DNA of 64,000 nucleotides from Rhabditoides inermis (GCA_963966185.1 CAWZYM010000172.1:725001-789000), one strand, 5' to 3'. Numbered from the stretch's first letter, positions 11,321 through 22,085 are shown. Numbers and translations: made by a program. Notes: a model not told the origin generated them from the letters alone.

Positions 11321-14300
11321 ATGTTGCTATTGCAATGTCTGCTCGTCTGGACCTTTATGTATGCCACCTCGGGACCGGGTAAAACGCGGCCCTGGCCCTG
11401 GCCCTGGCCCGTGGCCCTTGAGTGGTAAAATGCGGCCCGTGGCCCTGATGGCCCTGATATTGTGTTATTGTTACTTATGTGTCTTATCTTCTGTTTCAAA
11501 GCACAACTGATATGTAACTGATATTCTAGACATGAAAACACCTAAAAACTATTATAATTCACAATTATGTTTGTGTACGATACTCTAGTTCACTTTCAAA
11601 CAGTGACCACAACTCTGAATCCGATGCGGCCCGGCCATTCTTTCTACCTTCCAATCAGAACTATCTATTCTAATGAAGCATACCTATCAATTAGACACCT
11701 GTCTACCAGAAAACACTAACGACAGCTCAATAGACACTCTCACTGGCCCGGTATACCGTGCGTGGCCCTCTCTTTCCACTGTGGCCACAACTCTGAATCC
11801 GATGCGGCCCGGCCATTCTTTCTACCTTCCAATCAGAACTATCTATTCTAATGAAGCATACCTATCAATTAGACACCTGTCTACCAGAAAACACTAACGA
11901 CAGCTCAATAGACACTCTCACTGGCCCGGTATACCGTGCGTGGCCCTCTCTTTCCACTGTGGCCACATCTCTGAATCCGATGCGGCCCGGCCATTCTTTC
12001 TACCTTCCAATCAGAACTATCTTTTCTAATGAAGCATACCTATCAATTAGACACCTGTCTACCAGAAAACACTTACGACAGCTCAATAGACACTCTCACT
12101 GGCCCGGTATACCGTGCGTGGCCCTCTCTTTCCACTGTGGCCACAACTCTGAATCCGATGCGGCCCGGCCATTCTTTCTACCTTCCAATCAGAACTATCT
12201 ATTCTAATGAAGCATACCTATCAATTAGACACCTGTCTACCAGAAAACACTAACGACAGCTCAATAGACACTCTCACTGGCCCGGTATACCGTGCGTGGC
12301 CCTCTCTTTCCACTGTGGCCACAACTCTGAATCCGATGCGACCCGGCCATTCTTTCTACCTTCCAATCAGAACTATCTATTCTAATGAAGCATACCTATC
12401 AATTAGACACCTGTCTACCAGAAAACACTAACGACAGCTCAATAGACACTCTCACTGGCCCGGTATACCGTGCGTGGCCCTCTCTTTCCACTGTGGCCAC
12501 AACTCTGAATCCGATGCGGCCAGGCCATTCTTTCTACCTTCCAATCAGAACTATCTATTCTAATGAAGCATACCTATCAATTAGACACCTGTCTACCAGA
12601 AAACACTAACGACAGCTCAATAGACACTCTCACTGGCCCGGTATACCGTGCGTGGCCCTCTCTTTCCACTGTGGCCACAACTCTGAATCCGATGCGGCCC
12701 GGCCATTCTTTCTACCTTCCAATCAGAACTATATATTCTAATGAAGCATACCTATCAATTAGACACCTGTCTACCAGAAAACACTAACGACAGCTCAATA
12801 GACACTCTCACTGGCCCGGTTTACCGTGCGTGGCCCTGGTTGTGACGCGGGCGGCGCAACGATGAGTGAAGAAAGTGGATAGAGTTTGTCGGAAGCGCCT
12901 CGAGTTCGGCTGGATCGCACTTGGAAAAGTGCATCAACACAAAGATCAATGTCACCTCGCAACACCTTGTACACGAACACTACGTCTCTTCTCTCTCTCT
13001 GCGGTGGGAAAGAGACTCTAGACCTAGACGAGCCCGCACGTGGTCATTAGACAAGTGGGAGAAGCCACATCGATAAGCTAGACAAGTTAGAAACAAGGAT
13101 CGGACGGATTCAAGCGTATTCTTGTTTACTTGGTAGTATGGCGAGTGAATCTCAATGGCATATTCAAGAATAGAAAGGACATATATAATGTAGGCTTGTG
13201 CGAGAACCTTTTCGTTCCGGGTGCGCAATGTGAAAAAGAGAAAGTTGATTTTTTGGTTGTCCTTTTTCGCAAATGAATTGATATGCACCCTGAACATCAG
13301 GTCTTCACACAGTCACTCCCAGATCGGAGTAGCAAGAAGGAGAGGGGACTGGGGTACCGTGCAGAACGTAGGAAAATCGCGGGTTACGTTTGCCACTGTT
13401 CCTGTTCCTTTTTGCCACTGTTCCTTTAATGCTAAAATTATGTTAATGCACCAACGAGTTCTTTCGGGGTGGAAAATCGGTTTTGAGATTGGGACGTTAG
13501 TTGAAAAAATTCTAGTTTTCAGGTTTAGTAGATTTTATTTGATGTTTTCATCAACTGTTCATGGAGGAGTACTCGTTTGCGTTTCTGCGCGCGTTCAAAA
13601 CACACTGCTTGCAGTCCACAGCTGTTGCTCTTTTGATTGTGTCGCTGTCCGGATCTCATGTGGTGTATCTGAGTTTGTTCTGATTGGGTTGTATAGATCT
13701 CCAGGATCGGATCCGCAATTTACTCCGCTCTTCTCACAGTTTGTGAAGGATCTAAACGTTGATTGCACGCTTCTTATCGTTGGTGATTGGAATTTCCCTG
13801 GTATACGGTGGCATTCTCAAAGCGCAAGTACTGCATCCTCACAAGGTTTTCTCTCGTATTGTAACTCCCTAGGTCTCTATAAACTAGTGACAGAGCCAAC
13901 TCGTGGCATGAACATACTCGATTTAATTCTCTCCACTGATCGAACCTTGATCAATAATATGCGAGTGGGGATCGCGTATTCTGATCATTGTTGTGTGGAA
14001 GGAGAAATGGCGTTGATATGCAAAAGAGCGCGTGATACTGCCCACGCTGCTTATGACTATCGTAACGGTGACTACAATGCTATTATACAAGATCTCTCTT
14101 TGGTGAATTGGTCAGCCCATTCCGGATCTAACTGATAGTAGTGGTAGAGTAGTCTCAGACGATCGAGAAAGAGCCACTCTATTCAATGAGTTCTTTGGCT
14201 CGGTCTTCTCGAGAGATAATAACGAGCCATTCCATTTACAAGACCATCCTGGTACCCACTCGATAGCAGACGTAGATTTCAGTCCCATTTGTGTTTACGA

Positions 14301-17283
14301 ATACCTGAAAAGAACTAAAAGAAAAATATCCTGTGGATCAGATAAGATTCCCTCTATTATTTTACAAGCCCTCGCTGTTGTCATGGCAGAACCTCTATCG
14401 ATGATTTTCTCACAGTGTTTTCATGAGGGTGTTATTCCATCAATATGGCGTAAGAATATAGTTGTCCCGGTCTTCAAAAGTGAGTTGTGGCCACAGTGGA
14501 AAGAGAGGGCCACGCACGGTATACCGGGCCAGTGAGAGTGTCTATTGAGCTGTCGTTAGTGTTTTCTGGAAGACAGGTGTCTAATTGATAGGTATGCTTC
14601 ATTAGAATAGATAGTTCTGATTGGAAGGTAGAAAGAATGGCCGGGCCGCATCGGAATCAGAGTTGTGGCCACAGTGGAAAGAGAGGGCCACGCACGGTAT
14701 ACCGGGCCAGTGAGAGTGTCTATTGAGCTGTCGTTAGTGTTTTCTGGTAGACAGGTGTCTAATTGATAGGTATGCTTCATTAGAATAGATAGTTCTGATT
14801 GGAAGGTAGAAAGAATGGCCGGGCCGCATCGGATTCAGAGTTGTGGTCACTGTTTGAAAGTGAACTAGAGTATCGTACACAAACATAATTGTGAATTATT
14901 ATAGTTTTTAGGTGTTTTCATGTCTAGAATATCAGTTACATATCAGTTGTGCTTTGAAACAGAAGATAAGACACATAAATAACAATAACACAATATCAGG
15001 GCCATCAGGGCCACGGGCCGCATTTTACCACTCAAGGGCCACGGGCCAGGGCCAGGGGCAGGGCCGCGTTTTACCCGGTCCCTGCCACCTCTGCGACACT
15101 CCGAGCTGACGTTGACACCCTTCTATTTGTGCATGTATTGTGGAGGCATGGGGCTAGAACTGCCGGTGGCTCTTCCCACAGTGGAGAGAACCAACTGACA
15201 AGGCGAGTTGTGAGTGCCAGACTCGACTGAATGGATTCAGGGAGGGAGCGCGACAGCAATACGAGCTAGGCGACTGGTTGCGGCGCAGATACGACGGCTT
15301 CCTATCCAAACAGTATACTCCCACGGAAGTGAGGGCGTATTATCAGGCTTAGAATTAATGATTCCAATTGAGATCTACGTGCGCAGTTCGGACTTTGATC
15401 GCACTTTGATGTCAGCAGAGTGGAATATGGCCGGATTGTATCCTGTCAATGTCAATGATTCAGTCATAGAGGGCCTTCCGTGGCAGGCGATTCCCGTGCA
15501 TACAATCGAGAGAGCACACGACTCGGTGATTCGAGAACGTATAACTGTTGTTATTTTGTTTGTTGAAGGTGATAATGGATGTTGAGGGCACAGTATGCCC
15601 TGCCGTGATCGATTACGGTAACGCACAATCGTTCACAAGTGAATATGTATACCTCGTGGAAGAGTTTGAGGTATGTATAGTATATGAAACAACTTATATT
15701 TCCATTGTTTCGGTTTTTGCAGAACCTTTTTGGAGTTGCTCTTCACAATCCGAAGTTTCTCGATTTACTCATGACTTTACAACCTTTTGTCGAGCCATAT
15801 CTCTTCAGTGAATCAGTAAAGCATTATTTTATTGTTTTTCTCTAAACTTCTTTTAACAGAAAAATGCAACGACGCCTCTTGGATGAGTGAAAACAACATG
15901 AAAAAGGTTTTTCCGGTTTTTGCATTCAAAATATTTGAAAATGTTTTACGACAATTCCGTGACAAAACGACTCCGCGGTGGTGTGACAGAGAGAGTATCT
16001 CTGTCTGTCGCATCTCACTCTGCGAGAGAGATGCTTACTCGACTTTAGTCTGATCACTCATTGCAGCCAACGGCACGACGGGTGATCAACCGATACACCG
16101 GCGGGAACGCGGCCGATCGACTGATAACAAGCGGGAACAGGCGGGACTCGTGTCGTCCGTCCATTGGCCGAGACGCCACTACATGCCCCGCCCCCTTCCC
16201 TATATAAGCCACCCTCACCACTCAGTCAGGGGTTCAGTACGGCGGTAGCTGATACTCAGATGCCAGTCCTGAGACCGTAGGTCCCACCATTGACCACCTG
16301 AGGGGTGCCGTCCTCGCGTCCACATTGGGGTTTTACCCCGTTCCCTATCCATTTCTCATTGTGTGCTTGTTATGCGAGATAAAGATGCCAAACATCTGTT
16401 CTTGTATTGCATTCACATTATGTCCCACGGGAACTAATGTGGACTACTGGTTTGTCATCAACGGTAGTAGTTTGCGGTTTGATATCGAAGTCCTCTGGGT
16501 TGGCGCATCCGCTCACGCGGATGTCCCTAACAGGTAGGTCCTGGGCCGACCGGCGTTCACACGTCCAAACACCTGTCACTGTGGTATGAAAGCTAAGAAG
16601 TGAATCAATGAAAACAAACCATTGCAGGGCCATTAACATATGACATTCTCAATAGATTCCAGCAATTGAATACCAGTCAGCAAAATCCTTTGAAGTTTTA
16701 CGCCTATTCGGGGGTGGGTCACATAACAGTTCATCGTCAGTTCACACAGCAATTTTTCAGCACGATTTCACAATTATGTCCCTACTGTCTACCTTCGATA
16801 TAGTCTTGACCGAACTACCCGAGCCAGCTTCGGTGGTCCTCTTGGAAATGCATGCGCGTAAAGGACGTCGAGTAATGGAGGTAACTATTCAGGAAGTTAA
16901 CATAAATGGTATATTGCCAGTTGTACTTCAAACCTTGCGCTGATTGCGTGGTTGATCGGATTGCGTTTCCCAACTGCGCCGATCCGTGTTCACTGGACGA
17001 TCTGCGGGCGTCTGTGCAGCAGTATATACCAGATGACTGGATCAACGAGTGCCACACACACCTAGAGCTGACAAGTATTTCAACGCTGGTATGGATATTA
17101 ATACGACTAGCATTTAAAAGGTTCTCTATTATCATGGATTCTTTTCGGAGTCACGATTATTTGTTCAATAGCACTCTTCTTGAAATTCCGAACGAAGAAA
17201 GAGGAGGCGACTTCATTACTCAACGACAATCTTTTCAGATACAGATATACAAGATACACAAGATAAACACTTACGCAATCTGA
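11321..17283 (+). CDS. Secreted histidine acid phosphatase, interrupted by two mobile elements
   Basis: Members of this family hydrolyse phosphomonoesters with an RHG active site and a distal HD pair. The ATG at 11321 starts a hydrophobic signal peptide (MLLLQCLLVWTFMYA). Codon 17 is split by the 11371-15082 element. After the repeated TGCCACCTC, exon 1 resumes at 15092 with LLFVHVLWRHGART, which holds the catalytic RHG. Further exons are 15241-15328, 15373-15525, 15569-15670, 15723-15806, 15860 to about 15958, 16628-16713, 16761-16881 and 16921-17283. They carry YELGDWLRRRYDGFL, YVRSSDFDRTLMSAE, PIPVHT-like sequence, YAYSG then HDFT (the catalytic HD), and IPDDWINEC near the end. The first intron (15203-15240) appears to be GC-AG and 38 bp long. 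A solo LTR lies in the intron before 16628. Coding sequence is otherwise open, so the foldback insertion is probably the main lesion. The C-terminus after 17080 is uncertain. Confidence 0.8.
11600..12836. repeat. 178-bp tandem repeat array, left arm (about seven units)
   Basis: Units recur every 178 bp (for example at 11673, 11851, 12029, 12207, 12385 and 12563) and are nearly identical. Each contains CACTGTGGCCACAACTCTGA and CTATCAATTAGACACCTGTC. The period is not a multiple of three, so the repeated 74-codon open frames are not a repeat protein. Confidence 0.95.
12980..13297 (-). pseudogene. LINE C-terminal RT fragment inside the foldback element
   Basis: The minus-strand reading has the CR1-type C-terminal pattern: FTLRTRNEKVLAQAYIIYVL, SILEYAIEIHSPYY and LESVRSLFL, then a RARLGLESL block. 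It lacks the catalytic RT part. Confidence 0.65.
13560..14480 (+). pseudogene. LINE endonuclease and RT N-terminal fragment inside the foldback element
   Basis: The plus-strand reading has LIVGDWNFPGIRW (the catalytic GDWN motif), YSDHCCVEGE (the SDH motif) and, in another frame near 14300-14480, the CGSDKIPSI and MIFSQCFHEGVIP blocks that start RT. It is cut off by the right inverted arm. Its orientation is opposite to the C-terminal fragment at 12980-13297. Confidence 0.7.
14482..14846. repeat. 178-bp tandem repeat array, right arm (two units, inverted)
   Basis: Two units of the same 178-bp repeat lie in the opposite orientation to the left array, and form the inner part of the right inverted arm. 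The unequal unit number between arms (about seven versus two) suggests expansion or contraction after insertion. Confidence 0.9.
16155..16230 (+). promoter_or_regulatory. LTR core promoter
   Basis: ATTGG (a reversed CCAAT), CCCCGCCCCC and TATATAAG at 16201-16208 precede a CTCAGTC initiator-like site about 22 bp downstream. The same arrangement is present in the other LTRs, with TATATAAG at 32830, 41438 and 45073. Confidence 0.65.
16302..16315 (+). other. Recurrent TGCCGT-loop stem-loop, LTR copy 1
   Basis: GGGG TGCCGT CCTC followed by GCGT lies about 95 bp after the TATA box, so it would be transcribed near the 5' end of the element RNA. The stem has one G-T pair. Confidence 0.7.
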
Positions 17284-17349
17284 GACTCACTCGGGCCGTT
17301 TCATTTGTGCTTTCATGAGAAGTGTTTTACCACACATTCGCCGATCAGC

Positions 17350-18244
17350 AATAAATAAATAAATAAATAGTTTATTACCGCGTTGAGTACTTAGCGAGTG
17401 CATCATAGAAAACATAACAGTGCTTACGGTAGGATAGTAAAAGTGGGAAAAAGAAGAAACATTCGAAGAGTAGGCAAAAATAGATAAAATAAAAAAAATA
17501 AGCAAACTTCACGTTACTGGTTTTCGCAGATTCAACAATATCAGATGGAAGTGAGTTCCATACTCCATAAACCCTCTGAAAAAACGCGCTGCTCCGCAGA
17601 AACGAGTCATATGACGGCAAAAGACGATATTTATGAGATGTGCGCGACCGAGTTGGGACTAGTGTAAAAAGACCAGAATAATAAAGAGAGGTTGCTTTAG
17701 TGATAACCTTGTGTATGTACGCTACGTCATTTATAAAGCGGCGTTGTTCAAGAGTTTGAAGGCCAAGAAGCTGGAGGCGTTGGGGATAAGTGAGCGAGAA
17801 CAAGCCAGCGCGACGACATATTCGGCGCGTATAGTATCGCTGCACTGACTCGATCAAGTTCACTGATCCCACATCCTGAGGGTTCCACAATTCAGTACAA
17901 TACTCTAGCTTGCAGCGGAAATACGTTGTGTAAGCGGTGACAAGAACCTTCAAGTCTCTTGTACGATAAACTCTCAGAAAATCATTTATGGCATTTAGGG
18001 TGCCTTTAACAATGTTCGCAAAATGGTCATCAAAAATCAAGGACCCACACATAGTCACACCAAGGTCCCTTACAGAGTTAGCAGGTGCGAGCGTAGTGCC
18101 ATGTGCTGTATACTCATGCTTGGGATTTCGGCGGCCTATGTGCAGTATCTGCGTTTTCTCGGTGGAGATCTGCAGACCCAATTCTAAAGCCCACTTTGCG
18201 ACAGCGTCAATTGCTTTTTGAAACATAATTTTAGCCAAATTATC
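17350..18244 (-). mobile_element. LINE family 2, truncated copy 1
   Basis: This is the C-terminal part of a CR1-like RT on the minus strand (QISTEKTQILHIGRRNPKH, YCTELWNPQD and VWNSLPSDIV). A (TTTA)n-type 3' tail lies at its left end. It breaks off at about 18244, within sequence that continues in the copies at 33979 and 42587. It lies just after the phosphatase 3' end, as in those copies. Confidence 0.85.
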
Positions 18245-18294
18245 ACCACACTGTTCTGTCTACTTTCCATCCTATCTCCCTCCTTCTCCCCCTG

Positions 18295-18351
<57 letters not shown>

Positions 18352-18705
18352 CCTCGACACAGTTCTACTCTCCCCTATCTCTCTCTTCTCCCTCTCCCAC
18401 TGTCTCGCTATCTCTTTCTCTCTTTCTCTTTCTCTCTCAGTATTATATTCTCTAGAAACAGTGTTATATTCTCTATTGTCTACTGTCAACTTTCTAGAGA
18501 CAATAATATGCTCTTGTTTGTCTACTGCATCTTTTTCTTCTACTGTGACATTAACTTTCTAGAGAAACTACTGTTTTCTTCTGTCTACTTTCACCTCTTG
18601 TCACCTTTCCCACTCTCACTCTCACATCTGCAGTAATCACTATCACTGCGACTTTCGAGAGACAGTTATGTCTACTCTCCCTTCTCTCTCCTCTTTTCTT
18701 TCTCC

Positions 18706-18746
<41 letters not shown>

Positions 18747-18985
18747 ACTCTCTCTCTCTTTCTTTCTCTCTCCTATTCTCTCTTGTATACTTTCACGTCC
18801 CCGCTGCGGTGACAACAACTTTCTAGAGACAGTACATACTATGGTACCTTCTGTCTACTCTTCTATTCTCACATCTGCAGTAGTCGCTGCGACTTTCGAG
18901 AGACAGTTATGTAAAAAACTTTTTTTTAACAGAAAGTACCACTCTCTTCTCTACTGTCTTCTTTCCCTACTGTCTACTCTCTCAC
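18245..18985. repeat. Pyrimidine-rich low-complexity region
   Basis: Long (CT)n runs at about 18297-18348 and 18708-18742 alternate with repeats of TCTACTGTC, AACTTTCTAGAGACA and GACTTTCGAGAGACAG. There is no gene here; the open frames are serine/leucine or arginine/glutamate repeats. Confidence 0.85.
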
Positions 18986-19559
18986 GTTCTAAAAATATAA
19001 TTTGACCGCCTGTGCTTGCCAAACCCAAATGACATGTAAGGTGAACTCGATTCTCACCTCACCTCACTTCCACTCGACACTGTACTGCATCGAAAAGCGG
19101 AATTTCAGGCTGAATATGTACAAGAGTACAAGTAATAAACTCAAAACCTAGTTTCAACTGAAAAAAAAACAGCTGTACATAGTTCTATATTACGTCTACA
19201 ATGGTTTCGAGAAAAGAAGCCGGCTGGTGCGCCCTAACACATTGTGCGCACGTGTGAAGGAGTTTGAAACAGTTTGAGGTTGATTTTATCGTTATAAAGC
19301 ACTATTTATTGACGTCTCAAAACATTTTACCTAACTTTCAACCTTCAACTTTTCGTTTTGTCAAAGTTATTCGTTGAAGATAGAAATTTTGTCCTTTTCA
19401 ACTGACTCAATCCATTATTGTTATATTTAGACATATTCATATCAAAAAAAGACACAACTGAGTGGATATGGGTTAGTGATTGCGAATGCCAACTATTCGA
19501 TATCGATCGGTTGACCTGGCGGCTGGTAGCAAGCAATCCGGTGGGCGCGACCCCAGCAA
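18986..19559. other. Unassigned non-coding DNA
   Basis: I see no gene, known repeat or clear structure in this stretch. Confidence 0.5.
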
Positions 19560-20140
19560 GTAACGCGCGCTCAGAAAATGTCTAACACTGTATGAAGACA
19601 AAGTCCGATCGATCTGAAACTTTGACAGACGGACTTTTTTGCCCATAAAAGCTTAAGTTTACAAATTGGACCCTCTATCTCATCTGTACGAAAAGTCGAT
19701 CATATTCGCCATATTTGGTGACTTTTCGAAAAAGGAAACCAGTTTCTATAATCTATTATACGTAATCTTTCTTCTATTCAATTTTTATAGGAATCGAAGA
19801 TCATGAATTTTGGGTGCATTTTGGGTACATTCGCCTATTTGGGCATGAAGATGAGGTCACAGGCAGCTGATATCGCGGCTATCGACTTTTTCTAGGTCGA
19901 TTCACCTACTCTCCAAATTTGGTTCTGATTGAAGTATTTTGAAATTTTTCTCCATAGTTAAGAGATTAGGTGATAACTATGATTAGAAGATCTCTATTGA
20001 CGAGATATTTGGAATTTTGCATTCTCAGGTATTGAAGAAACTTTCTAGAAAAAATGAGTATTTAGAGTAGACTTTGAAAAGAGATATCTCTCCGGAAGGA
20101 CGGACAGACAGACAGACACCATAGTAAATATTAGTATGAA
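19560..20140. repeat. Non-coding repeat tail, first copy
   Basis: It contains GCTTAAGTTTA near 19650 and ends in GACAGACAGACACCATAGTA. Related tails occur at about 21200-21375 and 22190-22370 and include AGGGACCATAG and ACAGACACCATAGG. It appears to be the tail part of a tandem non-coding repeat whose other parts are the hairpins and the forkhead-site array. Confidence 0.55.
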
Positions 20141-20147
20141 AGGGGGA

Positions 20148-20245
20148 CTAGCGGGCCGGAGGCTCGCTTCGCTCGCCTCCGGCCCGCTAGTGGCGGCGCT
20201 TCGCGCCGCGTTTGCTCCAAAGCTCGCGCGCCTTCGGCGCGCTCG
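20148..20245. repeat. Three consecutive GC-rich hairpins, copy 1
   Basis: Hairpin 1 (20148-20190) has perfect 16-bp arms starting CTAGCGGGCCGGAGGC around an 11-base centre. Hairpin 2 is GCGGCG CTTCG CGCCGC (about 20192-20210). Hairpin 3 is GCGCGCC TTC GGCGCGC (about 20226-20242). A second set at 21379 keeps all three. Confidence 0.85.
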
Positions 20246-20309
20246 CCTTTCCGCTATAATAACTAAAACATAGACCTGTAACAGAGTTATACTTGAAAAT
20301 GGAAGGTTT

Positions 20310-21120
20310 AAGCTTTGTTTACTTTTTTGTTTACTTGTTTACTTCACTTGTAGTCAACAAATTTGAACTCAGTACTTGGCCTAGTACACGTTAGATGCCT
20401 TCAGAATGAATTTGGAGTTGTTTAATTTTTTGTTTACTTGTTTACATCTCAAATAAACAACAAAATCGAACTTAGTATTTTGTGTACTACATGTTAGAGA
20501 GCTCAAAAACACATTTCTGAGTTGTTTACAAAATTGTTTACTTGTTTACATGACTTGTAAACAATAAATATGAACTGAGTACTTGGTCTAGTACACGTTA
20601 GATACTTTTAGAATTAATTTTGGAGTTGTTTACTTATTTGTTCACTTGTTTACATCTCGAATAAACAACAAAATCGAACTTAGTAATTGGTGTACTACAC
20701 GTTAGATACTTTTAAAACACATTTCTGAGTTGTTTACAAACTTGTTTACTTGTTTACTTCACTTGTAAACAACAAATATGAACTCAGTACTTGTTCGAGT
20801 ACACGTGAGGTCCCTTTAAAATGATACTTGGAGTTGTTCACTTATTTGTTTACTTGTTTACATGCCAAATAAACAATAAAATCGAACTGAGTACTTTGTG
20901 TACTATATGTTAGAGACCTTAAAAACATATTTCTGAATTGTTTACAAACTTGTTCACTTGTTTACTTCACTTGTAAACAACAAATATGGACTCAGTACTT
21001 GGTCTAGTACACGTTAGATACCTTTAAAATGAGATTTGGAGTTGTTTACTTATTTGTTTACTTGTTTACTGTTGTTGTTTACCAAAAAAATCGAACTTGT
21101 TTACTTGTTACTTGTACCAA
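20310..21120. repeat. Array of forkhead-type TTGTTTAC sites, block 1
   Basis: About 25 copies of TTGTTTAC or its complement GTAAACAA occur by eye. They are arranged in degenerate units of about 100-200 bp that also contain GAACTCAGTACTTGG and AGTACACGTTAGATACC. TTGTTTAC is the consensus bound by FOXO/DAF-16 and related forkhead proteins. The array may only be a satellite. Confidence 0.75.
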
Positions 21121-21378
21121 GTATCAAGTCTCTAGGTCGAAAACTGACAGAGTTCATATAGAAATGTCACAAATTTCAGATTCTAAGTCCAGAGTTGTTA
21201 GTGAACCCATATAAGGAGATATGCAAATGAAATATGTGATTTATGCTGACATCCCAGGGACCATAGGAGCTTAAGTTTAGAAAGGGGTCCCAATGGCTGG
21301 TTACAGAAGAGCTGTACCTCTGCCGACAGAAATCCCGCAAACAGACACCATAGGAAATTTTAGGGGGGAGAGTGGCGA

Positions 21379-21482
21379 CTAGCGGCCGGAGGCTCGCTTC
21401 GCTCGCCTCCGGCCGCTAGTGGCGGCGCTTCGCGCCGCGTTTGCTTCAAGGCTCGCGCGCCTTCGGCGCGCTCGCCTTTCCG
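21379..21482. repeat. Three consecutive GC-rich hairpins, copy 2
   Basis: Same order and loops as at 20148. The first hairpin (21379-21419) has 15-bp arms: one G is missing from the left arm and one C from the right arm relative to copy 1, so pairing is kept. Confidence 0.85.
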
Positions 21483-21589
21483 CTGTATAACCTCTAAAAA
21501 TATACTCATAACATAACTTTAAACAACAACTCTGAACTCAGTACCCGGTCTAGTACACGTTAGATACCTATTAAATGAGATTTGTACTT

Positions 21590-22085
21590 GTTTACTTTTT
21601 TGTTTACTTGTTTGCATGCCGAATAAACAATAAAATCGAACTGAGTACTTTGTATACTACATGTTAGAGACCTTTAAAACACTTTTCTGAGTTGTTTACA
21701 AAGTTGTTTACTTGTTTACTTCACTTGTAAACAACAAATATGAACTCAGCAGTTGGTCAAGTACACGTTAGATACCTTTAAAATGAAATTTGGAGTTGTT
21801 TACAAGTTTGTTTACTTGTTTACTTTTCATGTAAACAACTAATTTGAACTCAGTACATGGTCTAGTACATGTTAGATACCTCTGAAATGAAATTTTATGT
21901 TGTTTACTTCTTTGTTTACTTGTTGTCATGAGTTGTTTACTATCATAAATGTACTTGTGTTCTTGTGTTATGGTATGAGTATGCAGTGTCCACCTTGAAA
22001 ACTAACAAAGTTATTAAAGTTTCCGAGATTGTTTACATAATTTGTTTACTTGTTTACTTGTTTACATAAAATGTTTACTAAAAGT
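21590..22085. repeat. Array of forkhead-type TTGTTTAC sites, block 2
   Basis: About 17 more TTGTTTAC/GTAAACAA sites with the same spacer words as block 1. It ends in a tail near 22190 with CCCATATAAGGAG and TATGCAAATGA, also present at about 21208. Confidence 0.75.

Larger units (their letters stand above)
11371..15082. mobile_element. Foldback-type inverted-repeat element with 9-bp target duplication
   Basis: The left end starts GGGACCGGGTAAAACGCGG. The right end is its reverse complement, closing ...GGTCCC at 15082. The 9 bp TGCCACCTC flank both ends (11362-11370 and 15083-15091). Each arm has a terminal GGCCCTGG-rich part, then a 178-bp tandem repeat: about seven units on the left, two on the right. 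The centre (about 12840-14480) holds LINE pieces. Long subdivided inverted repeats with 9-bp duplications fit the foldback or Mutator-like class. No transposase was seen, so it is probably non-autonomous. It sits inside the signal-peptide codons of the phosphatase. Confidence 0.85.
15982..16580 (+). mobile_element. Solo LTR (599 bp) in a phosphatase intron
   Basis: The LTR begins TGTGACAG and ends CTGTCACT. It is flanked by the 4-bp duplication GTGG (15978-15981 and 16581-16584). It matches the LTRs at 32611 and 41219 at nearly every base. It holds a reversed CCAAT box (ATTGG near 16162), a CCCCGCCCCC box and TATATAAG. A phase-compatible splice donor at 15959 and the acceptor at 16627 place it inside an intron. 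The phosphatase could therefore still be spliced across it. Confidence 0.9.

Noticed and set aside
11673..12787. Repeated 74-codon open frames that begin MKHTYQLDTCLPEN
   Set aside because: They come from the 178-bp tandem repeat. The period is not a multiple of three, there is no codon bias or start context, and both arms of a foldback element carry them.
11600..12836. Possible CRISPR-like array
   Set aside because: The units are identical 178-bp tandem repeats with no unique spacers, in a eukaryotic mobile element.
15982..16580. LTR ends taken as TG...CA with 5-bp duplications
   Set aside because: Only ends TGTGACAG/CTGTCACT with 4-bp duplications fit both independent solo LTRs; a 5-bp reading fails at 44886.
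18184..18489. Arg/Glu-repeat and Ser/Leu-repeat open frames in (CT)n and (GA)n tracts (also near 9608, 45807, 47270, 61521)
   Set aside because: They are translations of dinucleotide repeats with no conserved flanking sequence.
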